Below, one piece after another: positions 35,301 through 46,422 of a DNA stretch of 52,206 nt. Made by a program: the position numbers and the translations under genes. Numbering within the stretch: the stretch's first letter is position 1; each line of letters opens with the position of its first letter. The notes below the pieces were generated by a model. The model had not been told where the DNA came from. It did no database searches and saw only the letters and a program-made list of their open reading frames with translations. The DNA is from Anoxybacillus sp. J5B_2022 (GTDB lineage: Bacteria; Bacillota; Bacilli; Bacillales; Anoxybacillaceae). The DNA is taken from positions 1 to 52,206 of the forward strand of contig NZ_JAPSMC010000019.1 of assembly GCF_026847645.1 (NCBI RefSeq). Reading direction: 5' to 3'.

Positions 35301-36655
35301 CGGTCAATTATTTCCCCGTCTTTTACTTTCACTGCGGCAAGTTCAATGATCGTATTATAAACAGCCGACAAACCGGTCGTCTCTACGTCAAACACGACAA
35401 ACGTATCTTCCGCTAACAAACGATGCGCTTCATTGTAAGCGATCGGTACACCGTCATCGACGATGTTCGCTTCGACGCCGTACAATACTTTCATGCCGTA
35501 TTTTTTCGCCGCGCTGTACGCCTCTGGAAACGATTGGACGACAGCATGGTCCGTTACCGCAATCGCAGGATGTCCCCATTTTTTCGCTTGTTCGATCAGC
35601 CTCGTCACCGATGTAACTGCATCCATTTGGCTCATCGGCGTGTGCAGATGAAGTTCGACCCGTTTTTCGCTCGCCGTATCTTCCCGCTCGTTCGGCTTGA
35701 TTTCATTCACATCGTTCGCTAATAGTACAAGGTCGCGTACGAACGTATCATTTTGCACGCTTCCTCTTACTTTCACCCACATGCCTTTTCTAACCTTTTC
35801 CATCAGCGCCGCATCTTCTTTATCGCGGGAGAACATTTTAACTAAAATGGAATTGGTATAGTCGGTCATTTTAAATGTTAACAACGAACGGCCGCTTTTG
35901 AGCTCTTTTACCTCCGCCTCAAAAATATACCCTTGGACGACTACCCGTTTTTCTTCTTCGACGATGCTATCAAGCGTCCGTACTTCTTCCCCTTCGCGAA
36001 TCGGGTAACCAATCACAAGCGGTCCTGATGGTTCCGGCGCCGCCTCTGCTGCCGGTTCTTTTCTCGCTGTCATTTCTGCTAGCGCAGCTAAAGCGCGCGC
36101 TTCATCTTCTTGCTGCTTTTGCGCTAAAAATTGTTCGTACGCTTGCTCAGATTGCTGCACTTCCGTTTCTAACTGTAACATCGGAAACCCGAATGATTGG
36201 TACACTTCAGCAATTTTGGTCGCAAACCGTCGTTTCAAAGCGATCGCCTCTGTATCGTTGCGCGCCGTGATATACAACTTATGTCCTTTTACAAGCGGAA
36301 GCTGTTCGTGAAGCAGTGTAAGGAGCGGAGAAGAAATCCCTTGCAGCTCATGCAAACAAAGCGACCAATAATCATGGACATCTGCCGGTGTGAAAGCTGG
36401 ATTCATCGTCTGAATCGTATGTTTAACATGGGCGATATGCTGAAACGCTTGAACCAGCTTTTGAGTAAAGAGCTGGTATACGTTATATGGCAAAATGTTC
36501 GGCAATAAAAAGTAAAAATGCCAACACCGTTGTTCCTTTTCAATCACAAGCTTTTGGATGCCTGCTTCTGAAAAATACGGAACGATCTCATCAGACGTCA
36601 ATTCGAGTTGCTGCAACAACACTTGAAAACGTTCTTTTTGCTCACTAGTTAACAT
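32351..36655 (-). CDS. polC: DNA polymerase III alpha subunit, PolC type
   Basis: The 1434-residue replicative polymerase of low-GC Gram-positives. Domain order: N-terminal domain, OB fold (about 230-310), PHP domain starting [12 protein letters not shown] at 336, an inserted DnaQ-like proofreading exonuclease (VFDVETTG at 421), the rest of PHP, a zinc finger (YVCPNCKH near 905, [11 protein letters not shown]), and the polymerase palm with [10 protein letters not shown] near 960. The C-terminus carries helix-hairpin-helix and tau-binding parts. The ATG at 36655 is about 14 bases from GAGAGGGG, unusually far. Flanked by proS upstream and rimP downstream, as in B. subtilis. Confidence 0.98.
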   Translation of the reverse strand: MLTSEQKERFQVLLQQLELTSDEIVPYFSEAGIQKLVIEKEQRCWHFYFLLPNILPYNVYQLFTQKLVQAFQHIAHVKHTIQTMNPAFTPADVHDYWSLCLHELQGISSPLLTLLHEQLPLVKGHKLYITARNDTEAIALKRRFATKIAEVYQSFGFPMLQLETEVQQSEQAYEQFLAQKQQEDEARALAALAEMTARKEPAAEAAPEPSGPLVIGYPIREGEEVRTLDSIVEEEKRVVVQGYIFEAEVKELKSGRSLLTFKMTDYTNSILVKMFSRDKEDAALMEKVRKGMWVKVRGSVQNDTFVRDLVLLANDVNEIKPNEREDTASEKRVELHLHTPMSQMDAVTSVTRLIEQAKKWGHPAIAVTDHAVVQSFPEAYSAAKKYGMKVLYGVEANIVDDGVPIAYNEAHRLLAEDTFVVFDVETTGLSAVYNTIIELAAVKVKDGEIIDRFTSFANPHHPLSITTIELTGITDEMVKDAPDVEEVLRKFHEWIGDSVLVAHNAGFDIGFLNAGLKKIGIPRVTNPVIDTLELARFLYPELKNHRLNTLCKKFDIELTQHHRAIYDAEATGHLLMRMLKDAQEKGMLYHDELNERSRQETAYQRSRPFHVTLLAQNEVGLKNLFKLVSLAHVQYFYRVPRIPRSVLQQHREGILVGSGCDKGEVFDNMIQKAPEEMEEIAKFYDFLEVHPPAVYKPLIEMDYVKDEAMLKEVIRNIVLLGEKLNIPVVATGNVHYLNPEDKIYRKILIHSQSGANPLNRHELPDVYFRTTNEMLEAFSFLGEEKAKEIVITNTQKIADSIEDVKPIKDELYTPRIEGADEEIREMSYRRAKEIYGDPLPEIVEKRLEKELKSIIGHGFAVIYLISHKLVKKSLDDGYLVGSRGSVGSSFVATMTEITEVNPLPPHYVCPNCKHSEFFNDGSVGSGFDLPDKDCPKCGTKYKKDGHDIPFETFLGFKGDKVPDIDLNFSGEYQPRAHNYTKVLFGEDNVYRAGTIGTVADKTAYGFVKGYASDHNLELRGAEIDRLAAGCTGVKRTTGQHPGGIIVVPDYMDIYDFTPIQYPADATNAEWRTTHFDFHSIHDNLLKLDILGHDDPTVIRMLQDLSGIDPKTIPTDDPEVMKIFSGTESLGVTPEQIMCNVGTLGIPEFGTRFVRQMLEDTKPKTFSELVQISGLSHGTDVWLGNAQELIQNGICTLSEVIGCRDDIMVYLIYRGLEPSLAFKIMESVRKGKGLTPEFEEEMRKHDVPEWYIESCKKIKYMFPKAHAAAYVLMAVRIAYFKVHHPLLYYASYFTVRAEDFDLDAMVKGSAAIRKRIEEINAKGLDASAKEKNLLTVLEIALEMCERGFSFKNIDLYRSQATEFVIDGNSLIPPFNAIPGLGENVALSIVRAREEGEFLSKEDLQQRGKVSKTILEYLESRGCLDSLPDHNQLSLF

Positions 36656-36693
36656 GACGTCGATCTTTTCCCCTCTCTATAAAATGAATAAGC

Positions 36694-36727
36694 AGAAGGG
36701 CTGCCCCTAAGAAGGAATCAGCCCCTG
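36694..36727 (-). terminator. Possible terminator after proS
   Basis: AGGGGCTG pairs with CAGCCCTT (one wobble) over a 15-base loop on the minus strand. The following sequence TCTGCTTATTC is T-rich but not a clean run. Confidence 0.4.
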
Positions 36728-36736
36728 ATGCGTTGA

Positions 36737-38440
36737 TTACGATTGTAATAGACGTTTTACAGTTTCGACTAATTCGTTAACATGAACTTCCATCGATTCC
36801 CCTGTTTGCCGCACCCTCAATTCAACAACTCCTTCACCGGCACGTTTTCCGACGGTCACACGGACAGGAATTCCGATTAAATCACTGTCGGCAAACTTCA
36901 CGCCCGGACGCTCCGGACGGTCGTCATAAAGAACTTCCAATCCTGCTTGTCCTAATTTTTCGTACCATTCATTCGCAAGCTCGCGCTGTTCATCGTTTTT
37001 CGAATTGATCGAAATGAGATGAACATGGAACGGAGCAACCGACACCGGCCAAACAAGACCGTTCTCATCGCCAAACTGCTCTGCGATCGCAGCAAGCAAG
37101 CGGGAAACACCAATGCCGTAGCAGCCCATAATCATCGTTTGCATGCGGCCGTTTTCATCAAGATAGGTCGCATTCATCGCCTCGCTGTAACGAGTGCCTA
37201 ATTTAAAGACGTGTCCGACTTCAATGCCGCGCGCAAAACGAATCGTTCCTTTTCCATCCGGCGACGGATCGCCTTCTTGGATAAAGCGCAAGTCCGCATA
37301 TTGTGAAACGGTGAAGTCGCGGTCAGCGTTTACCCCTGTGTAATGATATCCTTCTTCATTAGCGCCGCATACGCCGTTGACAATCGCTTGAACCGCATAA
37401 TCAGCAATGACCGTTACGGAATCTCTCACCCCGATTGGACCGAGAGAGCCAACTGAGCAATTCATCACTTCTTTCGTTTCTTCTGGCGAAGCAAGTTCCA
37501 CAACCGATGCTTCAAATACATTTTTCACTTTTACATCATTCACCTCATGATCCCCGCGAACGAGCACTAACACATAACGATCGTCTACTTTAAACAGCAA
37601 CGATTTGATGCATTTTTCCGGTGTCACTTGTAAAAACGATGACACTTCTTCGATCGTTTTTTGCTCCGGCGTATGCACCTTTTCTAATGGGCGAAGCGGT
37701 TCATCGCTTTTTTCATATGTCGTCACAACAGGAGCCATTTCGATATTTGCTGCATAATCAGACGCATCCGAATAAGCGATCGTATCTTCCCCGATCTCAG
37801 ACAACACCATAAATTCATGTGTATCTTTTCCGCCGATCGCTCCCGAGTCGGCAATGACAGCACGGAAATTTAAGCCACACCGGCGGAAAATATTGGAGTA
37901 CGCCTCGTACATTTTGTTATACACTTCGTCTAAACTTTCTTTCGACGTATGGAACGAATACGCATCTTTCATAATAAATTCACGGCCGCGCAACAAGCCG
38001 AAGCGCGGGCGTTTTTCATCGCGAAACTTCGTTTGAATTTGGTATAACGTTAGCGGCAACTTTTTATACGTTCGCACTTCATCGCGCACTAACGCTGTAA
38101 TCACCTCTTCATGCGTCGGACCAAGAGCAAAATCGCGCTCATGACGATCTTTTAAACGCATAAGTTCCGGTCCGTATGAATACCAGCGCCCTGACTCTTG
38201 CCAAAGCTCCGCTTGCTGAAGCGCTGGCATTAGCAGCTCGATCGCGCCAGCCCGGTTCATTTCTTCGCGAATAATCGTTTCGATTTTTTGGAGCACGCGT
38301 TGGCCGAGCGGCAAAAAGGTATAGACGCCGCTCGCACTTTGCCGAATAAATCCAGCTCGTAGCAGCAGCTGGTGACTTTTCACTTCCGCGTCTGCTGGTA
38401 CTTCGCGTAACGTTGGAATAAACGACTGACTTTGTTTCAT
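36737..38440 (-). CDS. proS: Prolyl-tRNA synthetase, bacterial type with editing domain
   Basis: A 567-residue class II synthetase charging tRNA-Pro. Motif 1 lies around residues 40-70 ([17 protein letters not shown]), motif 2 in [21 protein letters not shown], and motif 3 in [17 protein letters not shown]. The YbaK-like insertion between motifs 2 and 3 (about 225-400) hydrolyses mischarged Ala-tRNA. A C-terminal anticodon-binding domain follows. It starts 13 bases after rseP and is probably co-transcribed with it; no T-box leader is present. Confidence 0.97.
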   Translation of the reverse strand: MKQSQSFIPTLREVPADAEVKSHQLLLRAGFIRQSASGVYTFLPLGQRVLQKIETIIREEMNRAGAIELLMPALQQAELWQESGRWYSYGPELMRLKDRHERDFALGPTHEEVITALVRDEVRTYKKLPLTLYQIQTKFRDEKRPRFGLLRGREFIMKDAYSFHTSKESLDEVYNKMYEAYSNIFRRCGLNFRAVIADSGAIGGKDTHEFMVLSEIGEDTIAYSDASDYAANIEMAPVVTTYEKSDEPLRPLEKVHTPEQKTIEEVSSFLQVTPEKCIKSLLFKVDDRYVLVLVRGDHEVNDVKVKNVFEASVVELASPEETKEVMNCSVGSLGPIGVRDSVTVIADYAVQAIVNGVCGANEEGYHYTGVNADRDFTVSQYADLRFIQEGDPSPDGKGTIRFARGIEVGHVFKLGTRYSEAMNATYLDENGRMQTMIMGCYGIGVSRLLAAIAEQFGDENGLVWPVSVAPFHVHLISINSKNDEQRELANEWYEKLGQAGLEVLYDDRPERPGVKFADSDLIGIPVRVTVGKRAGEGVVELRVRQTGESMEVHVNELVETVKRLLQS

Positions 38441-38453
38441 TTTATTGCACCTC

Positions 38454-39722
38454 TTACAAGAAAAATTTTTGAATGTCGTTCCATGTAACGACTAGCATCA
38501 ACAACATTAACAACGCAAAGCCAATAAAATGGACCATCCCTTCTTTTTGCCGGTCAATCGGCTTGCCGCGCAACGCTTCAATCGCAAAAAACATCAAACG
38601 TCCACCGTCTAATGCAGGAAGCGGCAGCAAGTTCACAATGCCAAGGTTAATGCTCAAAATCGCGCCCCATTTCATTACATAGTAAATGCCTGACTGTGCC
38701 ACTTTGTTGGTGGATACCGCAATTCCAACCGGACCAGACAACATATCAAGCGAGAACTGACCGGTAATTAAATGACCGAGACCTACGACAATTTGCTTTG
38801 TCCAATAATACGTCTCTAAAGCGCCTTGCTTAAAAGAACCGAGAACGGATTTTTCCATCGGCCCATAGACGCCGATCAAGCCGATCGTTTCGCCTTGGAT
38901 TTGCTTCGCTTCCGGCGTCACCGGGACATCAAGCACTTGCCCGTCTCGCTGAATTTTAAACATCAGTTTTTCTTCCGGATGCGCGCGAATAATCTCCACA
39001 ACTTTCGTCCATGTCGTCACCTGTTCATTGTCGATTGACAGCACGACGTCCCCTTGCTGCAAGCCCGCTTCGCGTGCCGCTCCTTCTTTCGTTAATTCCC
39101 CGATGATCGGTTTATCGACCGGATATCCTTGCAACAAACCGATCAACACGAACACAACGAACGCCAATACAAAGTTGGCCAACGGCCCTGCAAAAATCGC
39201 CATCGCCCTTTGTCCGAGTGTTTTTGACACAAATTGACGATGGTACGGAGCAATTTGAATTTCTTGGTGATCCATGACAAAAAAGGCTGGTTCGCTGATC
39301 GAGAAGCGGACTAACCGCTCTCCGTTCTCGTCTTCATAGCCGGTAATATACATGCCGTGTTCTAAGTCCGCTTGCTCGACTTCGATGATTTTCGCATCCG
39401 GATATTCGTCTTTATGATTTATAATAATTTTTTTGACTTTGCCGTCACGATCCAATTCTAGCCCGACCATTTGTCCTGGCTTCACTTCGATCATTTCCGG
39501 ATCTTCTCCGGCCATGCGCACAAAGCCGCCTAACGGAAGAAGACGAATCGTATAGACGGTTTCATTCCATTTGAACGAAAACACTTTCGGACCGAAGCCA
39601 ATCGCAAATTCGCGGCATAAAATGCCGGCCCGTTTCGCAAAAATTAAATGCCCAAGCTCATGAAAAAACACGAGCGCCCCAAAAATGGCAACAAAAGCAA
39701 TAACCGTATTTAACGTATTCAA
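38454..39722 (-). CDS. rseP: Site-2 intramembrane metalloprotease RseP (RasP/YluC)
   Basis: This protease cleaves anti-sigma factors and leftover signal peptides within the membrane. The first helix carries the zinc motif FFHELGH. A PDZ domain ([18 protein letters not shown]) sits between helices. The last segments hold the second catalytic motif [16 protein letters not shown]. The start is put at TTG 39722 ([10 protein letters not shown]), eight bases after AAAGGGTGG; a GTG at 39734 lies inside that ribosome binding site. Four transmembrane helices are expected. It lies between dxr and proS. Confidence 0.93.
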   Translation of the reverse strand: MNTLNTVIAFVAIFGALVFFHELGHLIFAKRAGILCREFAIGFGPKVFSFKWNETVYTIRLLPLGGFVRMAGEDPEMIEVKPGQMVGLELDRDGKVKKIIINHKDEYPDAKIIEVEQADLEHGMYITGYEDENGERLVRFSISEPAFFVMDHQEIQIAPYHRQFVSKTLGQRAMAIFAGPLANFVLAFVVFVLIGLLQGYPVDKPIIGELTKEGAAREAGLQQGDVVLSIDNEQVTTWTKVVEIIRAHPEEKLMFKIQRDGQVLDVPVTPEAKQIQGETIGLIGVYGPMEKSVLGSFKQGALETYYWTKQIVVGLGHLITGQFSLDMLSGPVGIAVSTNKVAQSGIYYVMKWGAILSINLGIVNLLPLPALDGGRLMFFAIEALRGKPIDRQKEGMVHFIGFALLMLLMLVVTWNDIQKFFL

Positions 39723-39737
39723 ATTTTCAACCACCCT

Positions 39738-40886
39738 TTATGTTAATAGTGACTGGATATAACGGCGTGTTTCTTGATCGACTTCGCGAATGTCTTCAAG
39801 CGTCGGCTGCTTGATCACCGCATGCCATTCTAACGCCCGTTCAATCAATTCTTCGATCGCTAAAAATGAAATGCGTCCGCTTAAAAACGCAGCAACCGCC
39901 TCCTCGTTCGCAGCGTTCAACACGGTCGGTAGCGACCCGCCCGTTTTTCCTGCCTCATATGCAAATTGTAAACAACGATAACGATCAAAATCAACTGCTT
40001 GGAAATGAAGAGTTCCAATTTCTGCCAAATTCAATTTTTTCGCACCCATTAATTCCAAACGATCCGGATAGGTGAGCGCATATTGGATCGGGACGCGCAT
40101 ATCCGGCGTTCCGAGCTGGGCGATGATGCTGCTGTCATGAAATTGGACGAGCGAATGAACGATGCTTTCTCTATGTAACAATACATCAATTTGTTCGTAT
40201 GGTAAATGAAAGAGCCAATGCGCTTCAATCACTTCAAGCCCTTTATTCATCATCGTTGCCGAGTCGATCGTAATTTTTGCCCCCATCGCCCAATTCGGAT
40301 GGCGGAGCGCTTCTTCTACCGTCACATGGCGCAACTGCTCGCGAGTACGATCCCGGAAGCTTCCGCCCGAAGCTGTTAAAATAATTTTCTCGATATTTTT
40401 CGGTTGCTCCCCTTGCAAGCATTGAAAGATGGCCGAATGCTCGCTATCTACCGGAAGCAAGGCAACACGATGCTTTTTCGCTGCTTCTGTCACAATATGT
40501 CCGGCGGTGACAAGCGTTTCTTTATTCGCCAACGCAATCGTTTTTCCCGCTTCAATGGCTTTTAATGTCGGCACAAGCCCAATGCTGCCGACGACCGCAT
40601 TCACGACAACGGTCGCTTTCGGATGGGTGGCCACTTCGATCAATCCTTCTTCACCGGCGACAATGTTCACTTTCCCGTTGTATTCGTCACGAAGAGCGAT
40701 AAACGCTTGTAGGTCAGCAACCGCCACGAGTTCCGGCTGAAATTGTTCGATCGCCATTTTGGCAGCAGCAATATTTTTTCCGACCGATAGCGCCACAAGG
40801 CGAAATTCCTCCCGGTGCGTGCGAATGACGTCCAACGTTTGCTGGCCGATCGAGCCGCTCGCACCTAATAAACTAATATACTTCAA
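39738..40886 (-). CDS. dxr: 1-deoxy-D-xylulose 5-phosphate reductoisomerase
   Basis: The 382-residue second enzyme of the MEP isoprenoid pathway, supplying precursors for undecaprenyl phosphate made by the neighbouring uppS. It shows the NADPH motif [13 protein letters not shown], the metal/substrate region [29 protein letters not shown] and [14 protein letters not shown]. The start is placed at TTG 40886 ([10 protein letters not shown]), about eight bases after GGGAG. A GTG at 40901 shares a base with the cdsA stop but has no ribosome binding site. Confidence 0.94.
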   Translation of the reverse strand: MKYISLLGASGSIGQQTLDVIRTHREEFRLVALSVGKNIAAAKMAIEQFQPELVAVADLQAFIALRDEYNGKVNIVAGEEGLIEVATHPKATVVVNAVVGSIGLVPTLKAIEAGKTIALANKETLVTAGHIVTEAAKKHRVALLPVDSEHSAIFQCLQGEQPKNIEKIILTASGGSFRDRTREQLRHVTVEEALRHPNWAMGAKITIDSATMMNKGLEVIEAHWLFHLPYEQIDVLLHRESIVHSLVQFHDSSIIAQLGTPDMRVPIQYALTYPDRLELMGAKKLNLAEIGTLHFQAVDFDRYRCLQFAYEAGKTGGSLPTVLNAANEEAVAAFLSGRISFLAIEELIERALEWHAVIKQPTLEDIREVDQETRRYIQSLLT

Positions 40887-40900
40887 CGTTTTCACTCCCA

Positions 40901-41683
40901 CTACATCATTTTTAAGAAAAGATGCAAAACCGGCAACATAAATAATAAGCTATCAAACCGATCTAAAATGCCACCATGCCCTGGCAAAATGTTGCCTGAA
41001 TCTTTTACGCCATAATGCCGCTTAAACGCTGATTCGACTAAATCGCCCATCTGCCCAACAGCAGAAAGCACGAGCGTCATCACGAATAAAAGCGGAACAC
41101 TCGCGAAAGAATGGGTAAATAGTTGGTAAACGCTGGCGACAATAAGCGCGCAAACCGTCCCTCCCATCGAGCCTTCGACCGTTTTATTTGGGCTAATCTC
41201 AGGCCATAGCTTCCGTCTTCCAAACGCCCGTCCTGTAAAATAAGCGCCTGTATCTGTCGCCCAAATGATAAACAACGCATAAAACATGAGGTGAAGACCG
41301 GATAAGCGCGTTTCCATGAAATAATGGAACCCAAAACCGACATAGACAGCAGACAAAATGGCGAACGCTGCATTGTCGAACGTAAATCGATTTTTCGTCG
41401 TCACTGTATACACAAGCAATAAAAGAACGAGGAGCAAAAGCACTTCTAGTTTCGTTAGCTGCATCTCGCGAAGCCATGACTCGCGAGCGAGCAGCCCCCA
41501 TACTAACAAGGTGCTCATGATTCCTTCTGGAGAAACTATCTGCATTTGCTTCATCCGCAACAACTCAAACAAGCCGATCGTTGCTAATACATATGTCACG
41601 AGAATAAATGGGATTCCGCCAAAAATAACAACCGGCAAAAAAAGCGCAGCGGCAAGCACTCCTGTAACGATTCGTTGCTTCAT
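40901..41683 (-). CDS. cdsA: Phosphatidate cytidylyltransferase
   Basis: A 260-residue integral membrane enzyme making CDP-diacylglycerol for phospholipid synthesis. It has about seven to eight membrane helices and the C-terminal CDS signature [19 protein letters not shown]. The ATG at 41683 follows GGAGGAG a few bases after the uppS stop. Together with uppS, dxr and rseP it forms an envelope-biogenesis group. Confidence 0.95.
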   Translation of the reverse strand: MKQRIVTGVLAAALFLPVVIFGGIPFILVTYVLATIGLFELLRMKQMQIVSPEGIMSTLLVWGLLARESWLREMQLTKLEVLLLLVLLLLVYTVTTKNRFTFDNAAFAILSAVYVGFGFHYFMETRLSGLHLMFYALFIIWATDTGAYFTGRAFGRRKLWPEISPNKTVEGSMGGTVCALIVASVYQLFTHSFASVPLLFVMTLVLSAVGQMGDLVESAFKRHYGVKDSGNILPGHGGILDRFDSLLFMLPVLHLFLKMM

Positions 41684-41688
41684 CTTGT

Positions 41689-42456
41689 TTAAACTCCTCC
41701 AAACCGGCGACCGCGCTGCTGAAATTCAACGATCGCCTGTAATAAATGTTGTTCGGTGAAATCTGGCCAAAGCACATCGGTAAACCAAAATTCCGTATAC
41801 GCTAGTTGCCAAAGCATAAAATTGCTAAGGCGGATTTCACCGCTTGTACGAATCAATAAATCGGGATCTTTTAAATCTTTTGTCATTAAATACGAAGCGA
41901 TCACATCTTCATTAATTTGCTCTGGCGATAAATGACCTTGCGCCACTTGTTTCGCAATTTCTTGCATCGCATAGGTAAGCTCTCGGCGGCTGCCGTAATT
42001 GAGCGCAAAATTTAAAATAAGCCCTGTATTATGTTTCGTTTCTTCCATCGCTTTTTCCACTGCCCGACGCGTATGCTCTGGGAGCTGATCGCGATTTCCG
42101 ATGACGCGGACATTGACGTTTTCTTCGATTAGCTCAGGCAAAAAGGTCGTCAAAAATTGTTCTGGAAGCTTCATTAAGTAATCGACTTCCTGCTTCGGAC
42201 GCTTCCAATTTTCTGTGGAAAACGCATAGAGCGTTAACACTTTAATGCCTAGTTCATTGGCAAACCGCGTAATTTTCCGAACGACTTGCATTCCTTCATA
42301 ATGACCGGCAATGCGCGGCAACGACCGTTTTTTCGCCCAGCGCCCGTTTCCGTCCATAATAATCGCTACATGTTCTGGAATCGGATGCTGCAACACTTCT
42401 TCTTTCGTATATTCTGTAGAAAGTGGTTTATGACCTTTCCGAAATTTGTTAAACAT
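41689..42456 (-). CDS. uppS: Undecaprenyl diphosphate synthase (isoprenyl transferase)
   Basis: A 255-residue cis-prenyltransferase making the C55 lipid carrier for wall synthesis. The signature IIMDGNGRWAKKR holds the catalytic Asp; GVKVLTLYAFSTENWKRP-type residues and the C-terminal DPDLLIRTSGEIRLSNFMLWQ follow. The start is ATG 42456 (MFNKFRKG), six bases after GGAGG. The longer open frame covers a promoter and is rejected. A terminator and its own promoter precede it. Confidence 0.95.
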   Translation of the reverse strand: MFNKFRKGHKPLSTEYTKEEVLQHPIPEHVAIIMDGNGRWAKKRSLPRIAGHYEGMQVVRKITRFANELGIKVLTLYAFSTENWKRPKQEVDYLMKLPEQFLTTFLPELIEENVNVRVIGNRDQLPEHTRRAVEKAMEETKHNTGLILNFALNYGSRRELTYAMQEIAKQVAQGHLSPEQINEDVIASYLMTKDLKDPDLLIRTSGEIRLSNFMLWQLAYTEFWFTDVLWPDFTEQHLLQAIVEFQQRGRRFGGV

Positions 42457-42501
42457 CCTAGTCCTCCGTTTTTTCGATTGTTTCCATCCACTTATGAGGC
42501 T

Positions 42502-42531
42502 AGTGTAATCAAGAAGCCACCGTTTCGTCAA
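42502..42531 (-). promoter_or_regulatory. Sigma-A promoter of uppS
   Basis: TTGACG (42526-42531) and TACACT (42502-42507) on the minus strand are spaced by 18 bases. The start lies near 42495, 39 bases before uppS. Confidence 0.6.
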
Positions 42532-42562
42532 ACATACACCTCATGTTGCTTTTTCATTATAG

Positions 42563-42594
42563 CAAAAAAACCCTCTCGGCACATAGAGGGTTTT
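42563..42594 (-). terminator. Terminator after frr
   Basis: An 8-bp stem AACCCTCT/AGAGGGTT with an 8-base loop is followed by TTTTT on the minus strand. Confidence 0.85.
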
Positions 42595-42608
42595 GTGTAA
42601 TGAGGTGA

Positions 42609-43166
42609 TTAAACTTCCATAATTTCTTTTTCTTTCTCTTTTGTAATTGCGTCAATTTTAGCGATATGATCGTCTGTTATTTTTTGTACGTCATCTGTAT
42701 ACCCACGCAATTCATCTTCCGTAATTTCGCCATTTTTCTCTAATTTTTTCAATTCATCGTTCGCATCACGACGGATGTTACGAACAGCTACTTTTGCTTC
42801 TTCGGAATATTTTTTCACCACTTTCACAAGTTCGCGGCGGCGCTCTTCCGTTAACGGCGGAATCGTAATACGGATCACTGAGCCATCATTCGATGGAGTT
42901 AAACCTAAATCGGAAGCTAAAATCGCTTTTTCAATGTCTTTTAAAATCGATTTATCGTACGGCTGGATGACGAGTAGGCGCGCTTCCGGTACATGAATGC
43001 CCGCTAGCTGGTTAATCGGTGTCGCCATTCCGTAGTAGTCAACGGTGATTTTTTCAAGTAAGCCCGGGTTGGCTCTGCCCGCGCGAACGCTTGCTAATTC
43101 ACGGCTAAACGCTTGAATCGCTTTATCCATTTTTTCTTTTGCTGCTGCGAGTACTTGTTTTGCCAT
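42609..43166 (-). CDS. frr: Ribosome recycling factor
   Basis: A 185-residue factor that, with EF-G, splits the post-termination ribosome. It matches the family over its full length ([42 protein letters not shown], and the C-terminal EKEKEIMEV). Two adjacent ATGs (43169, 43166) follow AAGGGGGAAAT; the second is chosen on spacing. It overlaps or abuts the pyrH stop, so the two are coupled. Confidence 0.96.
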   Translation of the reverse strand: MAKQVLAAAKEKMDKAIQAFSRELASVRAGRANPGLLEKITVDYYGMATPINQLAGIHVPEARLLVIQPYDKSILKDIEKAILASDLGLTPSNDGSVIRITIPPLTEERRRELVKVVKKYSEEAKVAVRNIRRDANDELKKLEKNGEITEDELRGYTDDVQKITDDHIAKIDAITKEKEKEIMEV

Positions 43167-43168
43167 CA

Positions 43169-43891
43169 TTATTTCCCCCTTACAATTGTTCCGATATTTT
43201 CGCCAAGAACGGCACGTTTAATATTGCCTTCTTCCATAATCGAAAAGACGATCAACGGAATGTCGTTATCCATGCATAAAGAAGAGGCGGTCGAATCCAT
43301 GACTCCGAGTCCTTGTTTAATGACATCAAGATACGATAGTTCATCGTATTTGACAGCATTTTGGTCGACCTTCGGATCTGCGCTATAAACGCCATCGACA
43401 TTATTTTTCGCCATTAAAATGACATCTGCTTCAATTTCCGCAGCGCGCAACGCAGCGGTCGTATCTGTTGAGAAATACGGGTTCCCTGTTCCAGCCGCAA
43501 AAATGACGACGCGTTTTTTCTCAAGGTGGCGAATCGCTTTTCTTCTGATGTACGGCTCTGCGACTTGACGCATTTCAATCGACGTTTGTACGCGCGTTTC
43601 GACACCAAGATGCTCTAAGCTGTCTTGTAAAGCGAGCGAATTCATCACGGTGGCGAGCATCCCCATATAGTCTGCCGTTGCGCGATCCATGCCCATTTCG
43701 CTTCCCGTTTTTCCGCGCCAAATGTTGCCGCCACCGACAACGACAGCGACTTCTACTCCTAATTCGGCTACTTCTTTCACTTGTTTCGCAATTGACTGAA
43801 TAATGGCTGGATTAATGCCGAATCCTTGATCGCCAGCTAACGCTTCACCGCTTAGTTTAAGCACAACACGCTTATATTTTGGATTACTCAT
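43169..43891 (-). CDS. pyrH: Uridylate kinase
   Basis: A 240-residue amino acid kinase-fold enzyme phosphorylating UMP to UDP, allosterically controlled by GTP and UTP. Motifs are [26 protein letters not shown] and [20 protein letters not shown]. The ATG at 43891 follows GGAGGAAT. A terminator precedes it and no separate promoter is obvious in the 25-base leader, so expression probably depends on readthrough from tsf. Confidence 0.96.
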   Translation of the reverse strand: MSNPKYKRVVLKLSGEALAGDQGFGINPAIIQSIAKQVKEVAELGVEVAVVVGGGNIWRGKTGSEMGMDRATADYMGMLATVMNSLALQDSLEHLGVETRVQTSIEMRQVAEPYIRRKAIRHLEKKRVVIFAAGTGNPYFSTDTTAALRAAEIEADVILMAKNNVDGVYSADPKVDQNAVKYDELSYLDVIKQGLGVMDSTASSLCMDNDIPLIVFSIMEEGNIKRAVLGENIGTIVRGK

Positions 43892-43916
43892 GCTATTCCT
43901 CCGTGTAGCTAATCTT

Positions 43917-43949
43917 TAAAAATAGGGAACACGGTTGTGTTCCCTATTT
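43917..43949 (-). terminator. Terminator between tsf and pyrH
   Basis: A 13-bp perfect stem (AAATAGGGAACAC with GTGTTCCCTATTT) with a 4-base loop ends in a short T-run on the minus strand. Confidence 0.8.
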
Positions 43950-43959
43950 GCTCCGGTCA

Positions 43960-44841
43960 TTACTTTCTTACTTGGTTCATTACTTCTTCAGCGAAGTTAT
44001 CTTGACGTTTTTCAATTCCTTCGCCTACTTCGTAACGAACGAAGCTTTTTACAGTCGCACCATTTGCTTCAACAAATTGACGAACTTTCATATCTGGATT
44101 TTTCACGAACGCTTGCTCTAACAAGCAAATGTCTTCATAAAATTTGTTTAAGCGGCCTTCGACCATTTTTTCGACGATGTTTGCCGGTTTTCCTTCGTTA
44201 AGTGCTTGTTGTTTTAATACTTCGCGCTCACGGTCAAGCTCTGCTTGCGAAACTTGGTCACGTGATACGTATTTCGGGCTAAGTGCCGCAATATGCATTG
44301 CAACGTCTTTAGCGATGTTTTCATCCGTTGTGCCTTCTAACAATGTCAATACGCCGATGCGGCCACCCATGTGCAAGTAAGCACCGAACGCTGCGTTGTC
44401 GCCTTTTTCCACAATTTCAAAACGGCGTAACGTTAACTTCTCGCCAATTTTCGCAATAGCCGCATTAATATGCTCTTCTACTGTTGCGCCGTTATCCATT
44501 TTTTGTTGTAACGCTTCTTCTAATGTTGCTGGCTTGTTTTTCAATAAATGCGCAGCAAGTTCTTTTACAAGCGTTTTGAAGCCTTCGTTTTTTGCCACGA
44601 AGTCTGTTTCTGAGTTTACTTCCACGATAACCGCTGTGTTTCCTTCTACTTCGATGAATGTTGTACCTTCCGCAGCAATACGATCCGCTTTTTTCGCTGC
44701 TTTCGCAATCCCTTTCTCGCGAAGCCAATCGATTGCTTTTTCCATGTCGCCGTTTGTTTCCGTGAGCGCTTTTTTGCAATCCATCATGCCTGCGCCCGTT
44801 TTTTCACGTAACTCTTTTACCATTTGAGCTGTAATTGCCAT
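43960..44841 (-). CDS. tsf: Translation elongation factor Ts
   Basis: The 293-residue guanine nucleotide exchange factor of EF-Tu. The N-terminal UBA-like domain has [18 protein letters not shown], and the core carries [17 protein letters not shown], the EF-Tu contact region. The ATG at 44841 follows AAAGGAGG at 8-9 bases. A 9-bp leader hairpin and a weak -10 (TATACT, 44918-44923) lie upstream, after the rpsB terminator. Confidence 0.97.
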   Translation of the reverse strand: MAITAQMVKELREKTGAGMMDCKKALTETNGDMEKAIDWLREKGIAKAAKKADRIAAEGTTFIEVEGNTAVIVEVNSETDFVAKNEGFKTLVKELAAHLLKNKPATLEEALQQKMDNGATVEEHINAAIAKIGEKLTLRRFEIVEKGDNAAFGAYLHMGGRIGVLTLLEGTTDENIAKDVAMHIAALSPKYVSRDQVSQAELDREREVLKQQALNEGKPANIVEKMVEGRLNKFYEDICLLEQAFVKNPDMKVRQFVEANGATVKSFVRYEVGEGIEKRQDNFAEEVMNQVRK

Positions 44842-44878
44842 AAATCGAGTCCTCCTTTAATGTATGCGTATGTATATG

Positions 44879-44905
44879 AACAAAATTCGCAGCGCAAATT
44901 TTGTT
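44879..44905 (-). promoter_or_regulatory. Leader hairpin before tsf
   Basis: AACAAAATT (44879-44887) pairs with AATTTTGTT (44897-44905), with a GC-containing 9-base loop. It lies about 13 bases after the possible -10 box and before the ribosome binding site. Confidence 0.4.
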
Positions 44906-44947
44906 TGCTCTTCACTTAGTATAGCCCATTTGCGCTATTTTCTGTCT

Positions 44948-44989
44948 CAAAAAAAGGTGATAAAAGGCTTTCCCCTCTTATCACCTTTC
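44948..44989 (-). terminator. Terminator after rpsB
   Basis: An 11-bp stem (AAAGGTGATAA with TTATCACCTTT) around a 14-base loop is followed by a T-run on the minus strand. Confidence 0.85.
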
Positions 44990-45011
44990 CGCCATTTCTT
45001 CAGGTGCACGC

Positions 45012-45758
<747 letters not shown>

Positions 45759-45768
45759 TTATTTCATC

Positions 45769-45805
45769 TTTAAGCAAGACTGCCGTGGCAGCACCATTGC
45801 TTAAA
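45769..45805 (-). promoter_or_regulatory. rpsB leader hairpin, candidate S2 regulatory RNA
   Basis: TTTAAGCAA pairs with TTGCTTAAA (9 bp), and inside it CTGCC pairs with GGCAG, giving a two-part helix with an internal bulge between promoter and ribosome binding site. Leader-based autocontrol by S2 is known in other bacteria; here it is inferred. Confidence 0.5.
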
Positions 45806-45836
45806 TCCGTAAGCGTGTGTATTCACACCATGTAAA

Positions 45837-45865
45837 AATATATCACAACTAGAAATGACAATCAA
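45837..45865 (-). promoter_or_regulatory. Sigma-A promoter of rpsB
   Basis: TTGATT (45860-45865) and TATATT (45837-45842) on the minus strand are spaced by 17 bases, directly after the swrB stop. Predicted start is near 45830. Confidence 0.7.
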
Positions 45866-45876
45866 GCTGTATTTCA

Positions 45877-46413
45877 CTACATTTGCCGAAATTTCAAGAG
45901 CAGCTCAATTTCTGTTTTCCCCTTTTTTAACAATTTCGCAATTTCTTCAATCGTTTTTCCTTCTTGTTGCAGCTGCATTGCCTGCTCTGCAAGCGAAGAA
46001 GCGGAAGACGCGGGCGCTTGTTTCGGTTGAATGGCGCGAATTTCGAGTGTGTCTTTCATTTTTTCCGCATGCTCTAACGGTGACCACACATTCTCGGTTT
46101 GATTAGGGAGCGGCTCGGTCTTAACGGCTGCATCGGCGCTTCGCTTAGCTTCGTTCACTTGAACGTTCGGCACTTGCTTCGCTTTCTCATCGACGCGACG
46201 GTTTAATTTTTGCGCCAACGCTTGCAGAAACCGTTCGTTCTCTTCTTTCCATTCGATGAAATAAGCCGAAACGGTTTGCTCCATTTCCTCGATCATTTGT
46301 GCTTGTCGCTTTTCTACTTCTTTAACTTTTGTCAGCTGCAAATACAATAAAATGATAATAAACAGCGAAAGCGCGTGTAAAACAAAGCTAATTGTTAATA
46401 AAAATGCTGTCAT
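45877..46413 (-). CDS. swrB: SwrB-like membrane protein (YlxL)
   Basis: A 178-residue protein with one N-terminal membrane helix (about residues 4-26), a charged coiled-coil stretch (KVKEVEKRQAQMIEEMEQT...), a variable Pro/Ala-rich linker, and a C-terminal helix-turn-helix-like tail (QEGKTIEEIAKLLKKGKTEIELLLKF). This architecture and the place after sigD match B. subtilis SwrB, which promotes flagellar basal body maturation. Sequence identity with SwrB is low away from the two ends, so the assignment leans on layout. It is the last gene before the rpsB promoter. Confidence 0.75.
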   Translation of the reverse strand: MTAFLLTISFVLHALSLFIIILLYLQLTKVKEVEKRQAQMIEEMEQTVSAYFIEWKEENERFLQALAQKLNRRVDEKAKQVPNVQVNEAKRSADAAVKTEPLPNQTENVWSPLEHAEKMKDTLEIRAIQPKQAPASSASSLAEQAMQLQQEGKTIEEIAKLLKKGKTEIELLLKFRQM

Positions 46414-46422
46414 CGAATCCCT

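Noticed and set aside
38441-38453. T-box leader for proS
   Set aside because: Only 13 bases separate rseP from proS.
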